Assembly (NCBI GenBank): GCA_021927905.1
Contig: BLLK01000047.1
Location: forward strand, 3,472,001 to 3,536,000
Length of the DNA stretch: 64,000 nucleotides
Source: Chaetoceros tenuissimus
Lineage: Eukaryota; Bacillariophyta; Thalassiosirophyceae; Chaetocerotales; Chaetocerotaceae
Reading direction: 5' to 3'
Shown here: positions 33,111 through 41,633 of the stretch, piece after piece
Numbering within the stretch: the first letter of the stretch is position 1
Layout of the letters: the number at the start of each line of letters is the position of its first letter
Made by a program: the position numbers and the translations under genes
The notes under the pieces: generated by a model
What the model saw: the letters and a program-made list of their open reading frames with translations, nothing else
Database searches by the model: none
Told to the model about the DNA's origin: nothing

Positions 33111-34925
33111 CTAGACGTAGCATGGGAATGATAATATTTCAGCAACCCATGGCTCTAGCAAGGCCCTTGTTGTGAAGAAGAAAATGACTCCAAGAAAGAT
33201 ACTGATTGGAAGTGCTGGAAGCGCAGCGTGATAGACCGATAATAATACCAAAGTTCCACCAAGCCCAAACAAAATTACAAGCATACAAGCTGCAAAAGTG
33301 GTAAAACTATTGAGTGCTGCTTTTGCCACAAGGACAGAATAGAAGATAAAATCTCCAAGCCCCAACTTGATTGTATTCGACATGGGAGCACTAGATGTAG
33401 CTTCTTGTTCACCACGCATTTCTTCAAATACTTTTCCTTCTTCATTCATGACCAAAACTCGTTTAATCTCGTTGTTGCGGTCGAGGACAATGTAGCGAGG
33501 TAGTACAGATCCATCTCTACTATTCCATCTTGGTCCTGTGGAAGCCCCGGAGTCAGGATTGTCGACTAAAATTCGACCCCCATTTACGGGAAAGTGAACA
33601 GTAACTTCGGTACGCAATTCCGAGGGTGTATATTGCGGTTTTACAGCTGCATTATCTCTTGGTCGATATTTATCCAATACAAACTGTGGACAGCCTTCTC
33701 TTGCAACTTGTAATTTATATATTTTGACGATTGCAAACGGCAATGTTACGGATGGTTGCTCAGAAGGGTAATTCCGTTCATCAACTCCATGATTGGTATT
33801 CGATTGAAAAGAGCCAGTCATTCTCGATGCAAATTGTCTCGATTCCGCCATTGTAGGAGGATGCTCTTGCATTCTGTTTGAATCATCTTCTTGACGAGAT
33901 GAAGTTGTTGGAGGGTTACTCATCGAAGAATCTGTTCTTTTGTCATTCCTATTCTCTGTGGCATTGTTGTTTGAATTGTCAGGTACTTCATTACTCGCAC
34001 CATTCTCGTTTGCACTTTGACGTCTATCATTACTATTTTGGTTGTTTTGCCTAGATGCATTTCCACCTCTTCCTGGTCGATCCACACCTTGTGGCAATCT
34101 AGCTTCGTAAAGTAATCCAGGCATTTCTGGAGAACCTTCCTTCTGCATAAGATTCACCAAAAATCGAAGTGGTCCGCATGGAGTAAGGACGGCACATAAA
34201 TCATACAATGCCAATAGTACCAATAGCATCCATGCAGTCCAATCATTGAAGAAACTCAGTTGCCAAGCTAAAATCGATGATGTAAAAATGAGATACATCT
34301 GAGTGATGTAACTTGGAATTCCTTTCCCGTAGAAAATTGATATGGTACCAACTGCTGCGAAATTTACCAACAAGAAATAAAAGGTAATTTGATCTATAAC
34401 TACCCCATAGCGTTCAATAAAAGTCTGAAACATGACACCGCCCAGCAGACCAAGCAAGGCAGCAGAGGAAAAGATCATGTACCCCACTAAAAGTTTCATA
34501 CACCTGTATTTGTACAAGAGCACAATTAAGAATGTAGCTGCTGCAATCACACTGATGATGATGAGACCATTGACTAAACTGTAGCCAAAATTTTGTGCAT
34601 TGGTATTTTCAGAATTAGATACGTCAAATACAGTATAGAAGGAGGAGACTTCTTGTCCTTGTGTCGACTGCGATTGAATGTATGTGACTGCTAGGGCAGA
34701 GAGTATCATGGTGATTGACACCGGAGTAGAGATTGCAAAGTAAGATGCGAAACCATATTTCAATTCTTCAAAACTAATTGCTTCGTTCTGGCTTTCTTGG
34801 TTTTGATTGTTATTTTGTTCTACTCCAAACACACTTGGAAGATTGTCTTGAGTGTTGCTAGGGTTGGCAGATGTTGTCTCATTTTGGCTTGGAAGCGTAG
34901 CTTGTGCCCCCTCTTGAGATCCCAT
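33111..34925 (-). CDS. PSEN: Presenilin (gamma-secretase-type intramembrane aspartyl protease)
   Basis: The 604-residue protein has the three presenilin hallmarks: YDLCAVL with catalytic Asp at about 242 in TM6, GLGDFIFYSVL with catalytic Asp at about 525 in TM7, and PAL at about 570-572 in TM9. The sequence after the first site (TPCGPLRFLV) also matches. Nine hydrophobic segments fit the fold. A Gln/Asn-rich cytosolic N-terminus and a long polar loop of about 250 residues between TM6 and TM7, with Arg/Asn/Ser low complexity, make it longer than animal presenilins (~460). Both catalytic residues are intact. It would act in ER, Golgi or endosomal membranes on single-pass substrates. The gene is intronless. 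Confidence 0.95.
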   Translation of the reverse strand: MGSQEGAQATLPSQNETTSANPSNTQDNLPSVFGVEQNNNQNQESQNEAISFEELKYGFASYFAISTPVSITMILSALAVTYIQSQSTQGQEVSSFYTVFDVSNSENTNAQNFGYSLVNGLIIISVIAAATFLIVLLYKYRCMKLLVGYMIFSSAALLGLLGGVMFQTFIERYGVVIDQITFYFLLVNFAAVGTISIFYGKGIPSYITQMYLIFTSSILAWQLSFFNDWTAWMLLVLLALYDLCAVLTPCGPLRFLVNLMQKEGSPEMPGLLYEARLPQGVDRPGRGGNASRQNNQNSNDRRQSANENGASNEVPDNSNNNATENRNDKRTDSSMSNPPTTSSRQEDDSNRMQEHPPTMAESRQFASRMTGSFQSNTNHGVDERNYPSEQPSVTLPFAIVKIYKLQVAREGCPQFVLDKYRPRDNAAVKPQYTPSELRTEVTVHFPVNGGRILVDNPDSGASTGPRWNSRDGSVLPRYIVLDRNNEIKRVLVMNEEGKVFEEMRGEQEATSSAPMSNTIKLGLGDFIFYSVLVAKAALNSFTTFAACMLVILFGLGGTLVLLSVYHAALPALPISIFLGVIFFFTTRALLEPWVAEILSFPCYV

Positions 34926-35498
34926 GACAAATAGAAGCTGTTATAGATTGAACTTTGTTCTTTTAACAGTGAAACAAAATGTAACTGTCTACTTCAGGTA
35001 CATAATAGCAGTACTTGAAGTGTTGATTGTTTCGTGTTTTACTCCGTTCTCCGTTCGCCGTTCGTCCAATAACGGCCAAAATTTTGGTGAATGACATTGT
35101 ATTGATACTTGTCCTATGAGCTAAAATATACAGAACTGAAAAGAATTTCTACGTCATTGGATTTCCATGTCTTGCAAAATTCGTGAAGATGCATTTGCTT
35201 TGCATACCGCTTCAAACAGACACTTTCATTGATATCCAAAAGATTACTCATAAGCTGTAAAGTCTAGCTTGAGAACACTGTAGCTGAAATTTCAACGAAT
35301 ATATGAATTGAGTATTATTTATGAATTCAATGTATAAACTGTTTAAATTAGTAATGATGTGGTAGAATAGAGATCACATGAGTTGCATATACTCGTATGA
35401 AAAAATAAATGATAATAAGGCGCTAGTACCTTTACTACAATGTCTCTGCTCAGAAGCTCCCCTTCCACCGATGTATATACTCTGAAATCTATTTTCCA
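34926..35498. other. Intergenic region
   Basis: This 573-bp AT-rich region lies upstream of presenilin (minus) and downstream of the DNAJC9 gene (minus). A short direct repeat of a CCGTTC unit occurs near 35043-35065. I see no gene or RNA in it. Confidence 0.45.
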
Positions 35499-36473
35499 TT
35501 ACTTTCTACTTTTCCTTTGAGCATCTAATCTCTTTTGAATCTTTTCAAATTCATCATCTGGAATATCCTCAGTCTTTTTCTTTTTACCTTTCTTCTTACT
35601 ATTCTTTGGTGCATATCTTTCTTCCAACCCAGCCAGTATACCACCAAATCCTTGGCCGCCACCACTAGCACGACCTCTAATAGCTGCAATCAAATCATCA
35701 CTCACACCTGCATCCTTCTTCTTGTTCTTTTTCTTTGCTGGCTTCTTTTGCGTTGTCTTTGTTTTTCTCTTTTTCCCTTTCTTCTTGTCGCTGTCCGAGT
35801 CTTCTTCTTCTTCTTCTTCTTCGGTTTCGGTCTCATCGGCATCTTTGTCGCTCTGTTCAGACGATTCATCAGATTCTACAACCCCAAGGGTACTTTCAAC
35901 TTTCGACATGTAGTCATCCACATCGCCTTTTTCTATAGCTGGTTTAATATAATCTTCGACCCATCGTCTTTTGTCCACATCATCGGAACACATGACACAC
36001 TCCAACATTTTATTTAAATCACCTCGAAACTGTTTGTAATATTTCAACACATCCTTCTCTTCCTCATCTGAACATTTGTATGATTCAGTAAAACGGTCAA
36101 TATCTGCAGTTGTAACTTTGCCAAAAATGCCTTTGAAGTAATCTTTCCACGCATCACTATTGGTTTGATCGACCATGTCATCATTGTCGTCCATTTCACC
36201 TGTTTCATCATAAAGTTTACGTCGTTCCTCATCGGATAATATAGAATATGCAACACTTATTGCTTGAAACTTTTGTTTTGCATCTTTTATTTCCTCACTA
36301 GACTTATCGGATTGTTTGTCTGGATGATATTTGAGTGCTTGACGATAGTATGCTTTTCGGAGTTTCGCAGCTGGGATGCTCGAGTAGTCATTGGACTCTG
36401 GTAGTTTGAGCACTGTGGTGTACAGGTTTGCCTCTGGCCCAAAGGCCTCTTCAATAATTGTTGCCGCTGACAT
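35499..36473 (-). CDS. DNAJC9: DnaJ-domain protein, DNAJC9 homologue
   Basis: The 324-residue protein begins with a J-domain (about 15-93) containing HPD at 50-52 and the helix AKLRKAYYRQALKYHPDK, which stimulates Hsp70 ATPase. The region after it (AWKDYFKGIFGKVT..DIDRFTESYK, then DLNKMLECVMCSD and RWVEDYIKPAIEKG) is the DNAJC9-type segment; DNAJC9 is a histone H3-H4 co-chaperone in animals. A Lys/Glu-rich, nuclear-type stretch (about 215-250) and the conserved C-terminal motif (LIAAIRGR..GGQGFGGILAGLEERY) complete the match. It is intronless and most likely nuclear. Confidence 0.9.
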   Translation of the reverse strand: MSAATIIEEAFGPEANLYTTVLKLPESNDYSSIPAAKLRKAYYRQALKYHPDKQSDKSSEEIKDAKQKFQAISVAYSILSDEERRKLYDETGEMDDNDDMVDQTNSDAWKDYFKGIFGKVTTADIDRFTESYKCSDEEEKDVLKYYKQFRGDLNKMLECVMCSDDVDKRRWVEDYIKPAIEKGDVDDYMSKVESTLGVVESDESSEQSDKDADETETEEEEEEEDSDSDKKKGKKRKTKTTQKKPAKKKNKKKDAGVSDDLIAAIRGRASGGGQGFGGILAGLEERYAPKNSKKKGKKKKTEDIPDDEFEKIQKRLDAQRKSRK

Positions 36474-36886
36474 TGTTAAAGATTGGTGAGTTTATGTATT
36501 CTACAGTACTTCAAGTCGATGAAGCTGAAATGATATCCAGATGTTTTCAATGTTGTTCATGTTTAATCCAAAAAGATTTGGCGGGCAAAGGATTGATTTT
36601 TTGACTCACGCTGAATGACTCCAATTTCAGTGTAATTTTGCACTGTCATAATTCAAAAAAGGCCTTGCTTCTCATCTAAGTTTTCTCGCGATCACAAAAC
36701 GAGGTGATGGAGACAAAAGACCCTTCTTTTGATTACTCTTCCTTGTGCACTTTGTGAGTACTACCTCATCAAGTACATGAACGCAGTCAAATTCAACCAA
36801 ATTGAATTGAAGACAGTAGAGTTTTTACAATTATAACTACATCACTAATAGATCTCCTACGCGTACTACGAAATTTTGAATACAAA
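36474..36886. promoter_or_regulatory. Divergent intergenic region between DNAJC9 and cystinosin
   Basis: This 413-bp region separates two divergent genes and holds both promoters. It has an AT-rich tract near 36815-36850 but no element I can name. Confidence 0.4.
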
Positions 36887-37963
36887 ATGAAGGACAATGC
36901 AAGCATACAATCTCAAACTTTAGAAGACGATGCAAGTGTATCTTCTCATCTGCTTTCTCATGATTCATCAGAATCTGATAGAACCTATTCTTCTCTTTCA
37001 GACGAAGATATAGAACTTACCAACCAATCACAACACGCTTCAGGATATATAGAGACGCCAAAGACGAATAGAATAATAGACAAGAGTAAGAATCCGGTTG
37101 GTTCTCCACTCGTCGGGTGTTTAGTCTTGGTTACAGCAGGCATTATATTAGGAGTTCTTGCTCAAAAAGATACCAATATCCGATCTCAAGCAGAGCAATA
37201 TCTGTCGTCTATAATCGGTTACACATACTTTCTATGCTGGCTGTTTTCCTTCTGTCCACAAATCATTCAAAATAGTCAAAGAAAGTCAACGGAGGGTTTG
37301 AGTACAGACTTTTCAGTGATTAATGTGATTGGTTTTGCATGCTATACAGTTTATACATGCGCCTTCTTCTATAGTAAAGAGATTGAACGGGAATATGAGG
37401 AAAGGTTTGGAAACAAGAACAATTCTGTACAAAGTAATGATGTCTTTTTTGCAGTCTTTGCTTTGCTAATGAGTTCCTATCAAGTTTGGCAAATATGGTC
37501 ATATACTCCATCATTGAATTGGACGAATGAGTTGGCCAAATGGATGTGGGCTTTTATTATATGCTTTGTGATAATCTACAGTATATTTGGTACTCTTGTC
37601 GTTCTAGGGATGTACGGTCTACAATACATTGATATGCTATATCTCATGTCTTCCACGAAATTATTTATCACATTCATCAAGTACATCCCTCAAGTTGTAT
37701 TGAACTATGAACGGAAAAACACAATGGGCTGGAATATTTGGAATACTTTGCTAGATATCAGTGGAGGTATTCTGTCCCTTTTACAAATAATCATAGACTC
37801 TATTGCCATGGGCGACTTTACAGCGATCACTGGCAACTTTGTGAAATTTGGATTGGGTCTAGTGAGTATAGTATTTGACGTCATTTTCATAGTGCAGCAT
37901 TATGTCATCTACCCACATCGAGATGAAATGAGCACAGTCTACACAGAAGTTGAAAATGTGTAG
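36887..37963 (+). CDS. CTNS: Cystinosin-like PQ-loop lysosomal/vacuolar transporter
   Basis: The 358-residue protein has an acidic Ser-rich N-terminus and seven membrane segments. Two PQ-loop motifs are clear: FSFCPQIIQN (PQ at 124-125) and IKYIPQVVLNYERK (PQ at 268-269). The C-terminal segment NFVKFGLGLVSIVFDVIFIVQHYVIY closely follows the cystinosin pattern, and the Asp before the sixth helix is kept (DISGGILSLLQ). Cystinosin exports cystine from lysosomes with protons; here the vacuole is the likely site. The C-terminal tyrosine sorting motif of the animal protein is absent, so sorting differs. It is intronless. Confidence 0.93.
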   Translation: MKDNASIQSQTLEDDASVSSHLLSHDSSESDRTYSSLSDEDIELTNQSQHASGYIETPKTNRIIDKSKNPVGSPLVGCLVLVTAGIILGVLAQKDTNIRSQAEQYLSSIIGYTYFLCWLFSFCPQIIQNSQRKSTEGLSTDFSVINVIGFACYTVYTCAFFYSKEIEREYEERFGNKNNSVQSNDVFFAVFALLMSSYQVWQIWSYTPSLNWTNELAKWMWAFIICFVIIYSIFGTLVVLGMYGLQYIDMLYLMSSTKLFITFIKYIPQVVLNYERKNTMGWNIWNTLLDISGGILSLLQIIIDSIAMGDFTAITGNFVKFGLGLVSIVFDVIFIVQHYVIYPHRDEMSTVYTEVENV

Positions 37964-38083
37964 ACTCTGAGAATTGTACGAATAGTCCAATCGCTTGGTC
38001 CAATATACACAGTTAGGATCACAATTAAAAAAAGATTTCTTTCTCTACCATCCATGTGTCTTAGTAGCGATTCAATTATGAGT

Positions 38084-38602
38084 TTATTTTTGACTGTTTT
38101 GTAATGTTTCTTCCCATTCGGTAAATGTTCTAGTAACTACAAATTTCTCAATCTTCAAATCATCATTTACAAGGAATCTAGTCTGACCTTCTACAGCCAT
38201 TGGATTACCAGTAGCCTTGATACCTCTCGAATCACCAGTCCAATGACCCGTCTCGTACCAATGTGCTACGACCCAGTTACTTTCTCTTCCACATTCAGGG
38301 CCATAATGAAAATCAACCACACAGTCAGGATGTGCCTCTAGAAATTCCATACATCTATCTGCTAAATCATTTGGATTAACTTTTCTTTCTGAAGCGTTGA
38401 TACTGCAAATATCTTGAATGATTGCATCATCTGCAAAGCAGTTTGCGATTTGATCTCTATCTTTCTTGTTAACTCCATCGAAATAGGATCTGACTACATT
38501 CTCACGCTGCATCGGTGTGGGTGATGTGAAAGCCGAGGCAACTTTGAAAAGAAATAAAGGAGCTGTGATTGCTAAAAGGATTGGTGCTATTTGCTTATGC
38601 AT
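38084..38602 (-). CDS. SnoaL/NTF2-like protein with plastid-type presequence
   Basis: The 172-residue product starts with a hydrophobic leader ending in VASAFTSP, which matches the ASAF cleavage motif of diatom plastid proteins. The body is a single NTF2-like alpha/beta-barrel: the first helix ENVVRSYFDGVNKKDRDQIANCF, then ADDAIIQD, VVDFHYGPECGRESNWVVAHWYETG and a final strand LKIEKFVVTRTFTEWEE. Proteins of this fold include limonene epoxide hydrolases, ketosteroid isomerases and polyketide cyclases, but the fold alone does not set activity. Its substrate is unknown. The plastid location is inferred from the presequence. Confidence 0.75.
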   Translation of the reverse strand: MHKQIAPILLAITAPLFLFKVASAFTSPTPMQRENVVRSYFDGVNKKDRDQIANCFADDAIIQDICSINASERKVNPNDLADRCMEFLEAHPDCVVDFHYGPECGRESNWVVAHWYETGHWTGDSRGIKATGNPMAVEGQTRFLVNDDLKIEKFVVTRTFTEWEETLQNSQK

Positions 38603-39120
38603 TTTGAGTATGTAAGGTTATTACTTTCAATGCAAAGTGTTGAAGTCTAAATACTAATACGGAGAGTGGTAAAAGGGTAAGTTACAAGATACATGCGTGG
38701 TGCTAATCGACGATCGCTCTCCGCTATCTCTAGCGCATTTTGTGACGAGAATTGAGTCGGAGACAAGTCGGACTCCTGAGGTCGGACAGAGAACGAAGAC
38801 ATCTTGACAGATATTCATTATTAACGTCATTGGTACTGTCATTGGCATTGACGCATTGACGAAACACAAGATCATGGAACATAAAGATCCAAGATCATTT
38901 CCATCGTAATGATGGTATAAACTCGACATTCACCAAATAGTGTCACTACATCTCACTAGCAAAGCCATTCGGCACGGATTATATTTCAAATAGTAGTATC
39001 ATTCTAAGTGGAAAATCAACGATTGGAACTATTGGAACAAGTAGGAACAATCTCATCATTGTTCTGATATCAATAGTTGCAGTTTCTTGGCTTACTTACT
39101 CTACTTCATTTCAAGCCATC
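38603..39120. promoter_or_regulatory. Divergent intergenic region
   Basis: This 518-bp region lies between the NTF2-like gene (minus) and the TDP2-like gene (plus). It has clustered GTCATTGG and ATTGACG half-sites near 38825-38865, one flanking an AACGTCAT (CRE-like half). No gene is seen. Confidence 0.4.
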
Positions 39121-40050
39121 ATGGAACCGACAATACCGAAAGAAGCTACAGAAAATGTATCGCCCTCGAAATACTCATTGAAAATAACTTCCATGAATAT
39201 TGCTGGATGTGTCCCTTCCAAATCTGCAAATGATTGGACCAGACAGCACTCGGAAGAAGCCATCAAGCAAGAAATACTCAATACAGATCCAGATGTGATT
39301 GCATTACAAGAATGTCGAGGCGGTGAAAATTGGGCCAAGAGATTATTCCCTTCATATCAATTCATGGGTTCCGTATACAGTCATATGGATTTAGTAATGC
39401 TGTTGGTAAAGCAAGGAATTTCAGCTGAGCCTGTTTCTTTACATGGAAAACATTTACCCGCTGTCATTGCAAAACTGAATTTAGGAGATGGACAGAATCT
39501 ACTTGTTGCCAGTGTCCATCTAGCTCCTTTTGCATCTGGTGCAAATCAGCGACTATATGAAATGGAAACTCTACTCGATAAAGCATATTATCATTCACTT
39601 CCTATGTTGATTGCCGGCGACACGAATATGCGAGTTGCTGAAGATGCGACAATGGAAAAACATTTGAAGCTTCAAGATGTATGGAAAGCTGCTGGGAGTG
39701 ACATCGAGACCAAATTTTCATGGAATACCAAGGACAATCGAAAAGAAAATAAAGGTTTCAATAGATTCTATGGAGATGGGACTAGGGAATACAATGCAAG
39801 ATATGATCGCATTTACATGTATGGAAATGGGTTTGTACAAATTGAAAACGAAGGAACGACATTTGATCTTATTGCAAACAAACCAGTCAATGGCAATGAG
39901 TTGCATTTTCTCTCCGATCATTTTGGCATGACTTCGCAAATCAGTTTTGAGTGGGACGAAGGCAAAAGAAAACTTCTCCAAGAAGAAGCGAAAAAAGACT
40001 CTGCCTATCAATTCAGTACACCCGTAAAGAAACAAAAATCAATACCGTAG
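39121..40050 (+). CDS. TDP2-like endonuclease/exonuclease/phosphatase family protein
   Basis: The 309-residue protein has the complete EEP active-site set in order: Asn in TSMNIAG, Glu in IALQECRGG, His in VASVHLAP, Asp and Asn in LIAGDTNMR, and LSDHFGM at the C-terminus. The GDTN block followed by LQDVWKAAG, FSWNT and ARYDRIYMYG is close to tyrosyl-DNA phosphodiesterase 2, which frees topoisomerase-linked 5' DNA ends. Other GDTN-type EEP enzymes exist, so the specific substrate is tentative. No signal peptide is seen; the protein is probably nuclear or cytosolic. The gene is intronless, and its C-terminal tail is basic (VKKQKSIP). Confidence 0.8.
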   Translation: MEPTIPKEATENVSPSKYSLKITSMNIAGCVPSKSANDWTRQHSEEAIKQEILNTDPDVIALQECRGGENWAKRLFPSYQFMGSVYSHMDLVMLLVKQGISAEPVSLHGKHLPAVIAKLNLGDGQNLLVASVHLAPFASGANQRLYEMETLLDKAYYHSLPMLIAGDTNMRVAEDATMEKHLKLQDVWKAAGSDIETKFSWNTKDNRKENKGFNRFYGDGTREYNARYDRIYMYGNGFVQIENEGTTFDLIANKPVNGNELHFLSDHFGMTSQISFEWDEGKRKLLQEEAKKDSAYQFSTPVKKQKSIP

Positions 40051-40112
40051 GCAAAATGTAAACTAAGCATATGTTTTTCAATCTCATATAATATTTTCCT
40101 AGTGGTTGCATC

Positions 40113-41288
40113 CTATAGTAGCCCTTCCAAGTGACTTATTTCATTTTGTCTTATGACATAGGCCTTTGGTATTTGTAACCTGAAATCAGCTGGGGCTTGT
40201 GATAGCAAACCTCCAAATACCGAAGATTTATTTGTAATAGTCACTACTTCCTTCATGCTCACGTCAATTACATTGATGCAGCAATTCTTCTGTTCGATAG
40301 TTTTGGCAGCTAGAAAAGGCAAACCTTGTACCAAACACAATAACACTCGTAAATAAGCTGAATGCGTGACAGCTACAACACTACCTGTAGTGTCACTTGC
40401 ATACTGTCTCAAGACAAATAAAGCTTTTGCAACTCTCTGTAATACGCTTCGACCATCTTCTCCACCGCCATTACTTGCATCGATTTGACCTATTGCCCAC
40501 TTCCCAAAAGTGCTCATCATTTCTTTTTTTGCTTCTTTTACATCTTTACCATCTATTGATCCAAAGTCTATTTCAGCCAGTGAAGGTTCACTCATCAACT
40601 TTAATGTATCCCTTTCAACCTCCATGAATGGCAATGTAGGTGTATCAAAGTATTTTCTCACATAATCATAGTTTGCATCTTCATCATATGTGCCCCTACC
40701 AATCATCAATGATGCTGCTTCAGCTGTTTCCTGCGCTCTCAAAAGAGTAGAATGTAAACCTAACTTTGGAAACTCCAAGTTTTCAACTCGACTTTGTTTT
40801 AATCTAGATAATGCTTCGCCTAATCTAATAGCTTGCTTTCTTCCAGTTCCATTTATAGATGGATTGACTCTAGCTCCTTGAACTAATCGCAACCTATTGT
40901 TTTCAGTTTGTCCATGACGACAGAGATAGATTCGCACACAACCTGGTGTTATCGGTGGGAGATTCAAAAGGCAATCCAGATTAGGTTTCTCTTCGGTGAA
41001 ATAGGATGTTGATGCTTCATCGTTTGCATATACTGGCAGCGCCTGTGAGATCAGAGGAAGCATGAATGTAGATGCGGCTGCAGTCTTCTTTATCACCTCC
41101 CTTCTTGACGAAACTTTTTTATCAAAACTATCATCTACATTACTGTCATGGTGAGCAGCCATTTCGGAAAAACTTGCATGTGATGAACTTGCTACATGTT
41201 CTCTGAACAATACTTTCGATGATGAGCTGAAGGCATGGGCACTGGCAGCTAAAAGCGCAAAGATGATCAATGGTTGCATTCTATGCAT
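40113..41288 (-). CDS. Histidine phosphatase with tripartite (thylakoid-lumen type) presequence
   Basis: The 391-residue protein is a branch-1 histidine phosphatase (phosphoglycerate mutase fold). The catalytic set is intact: YLCRHGQTENN (His 125), LHSTLLRAQETAE (Arg near 184), SLAEIDFGSIDG (Glu near 239) and VVAVTHSAYLRVLL. The N-terminus is in three parts: an ER-type leader ending in ASAHAF (15-20), a Ser-rich transit segment, and a twin-arginine signal (SRREVIKKTAAASTFMLPL, ending ALPVYA near 88). This arrangement fits import through the plastid envelopes followed by Tat export to the thylakoid lumen. Substrate unknown. A full CRE palindrome lies upstream at 41449-41456. Confidence 0.85.
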   Translation of the reverse strand: MHRMQPLIIFALLAASAHAFSSSSKVLFREHVASSSHASFSEMAAHHDSNVDDSFDKKVSSRREVIKKTAAASTFMLPLISQALPVYANDEASTSYFTEEKPNLDCLLNLPPITPGCVRIYLCRHGQTENNRLRLVQGARVNPSINGTGRKQAIRLGEALSRLKQSRVENLEFPKLGLHSTLLRAQETAEAASLMIGRGTYDEDANYDYVRKYFDTPTLPFMEVERDTLKLMSEPSLAEIDFGSIDGKDVKEAKKEMMSTFGKWAIGQIDASNGGGEDGRSVLQRVAKALFVLRQYASDTTGSVVAVTHSAYLRVLLCLVQGLPFLAAKTIEQKNCCINVIDVSMKEVVTITNKSSVFGGLLSQAPADFRLQIPKAYVIRQNEISHLEGLL

Positions 41289-41633
41289 TACGCATACAGA
41301 CTAGAGACTAAAGCGGGGAGATTATATATCAAACTAAAAACTCTTAGCAGCCAAAAGAAATAAAAGGAGCATCGAGCATCCAGAGTACTTAGGTACAACT
41401 CACATTCTACATTTTCCTCCAATGTTCAATGTCACTCCATGTTGTGTGTGACGTCAGCGATCTCCATGTTGAGTCCCAACTTTGAAAACTGCTCTAGTAA
41501 TAATAGAAAAATGAACGTTTCTTTCGATAGAAAAGGTATTACTGCACAGAAATACGATAGGAATATCTACTTTACAATTGCAAAGTACCAATTACAAGTG
41601 CAAGTACTAAGCAATTATAATCACCTATAGTTA
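41289..41633. promoter_or_regulatory. Intergenic region with a CRE palindrome
   Basis: This 345-bp region holds TGACGTCA at 41449-41456, about 160 bp upstream of the histidine phosphatase start on the minus strand. In the diatom Phaeodactylum, TGACGT elements mediate CO2/cAMP and light control of plastid carbonic anhydrase genes. Function here is untested. Confidence 0.4.
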
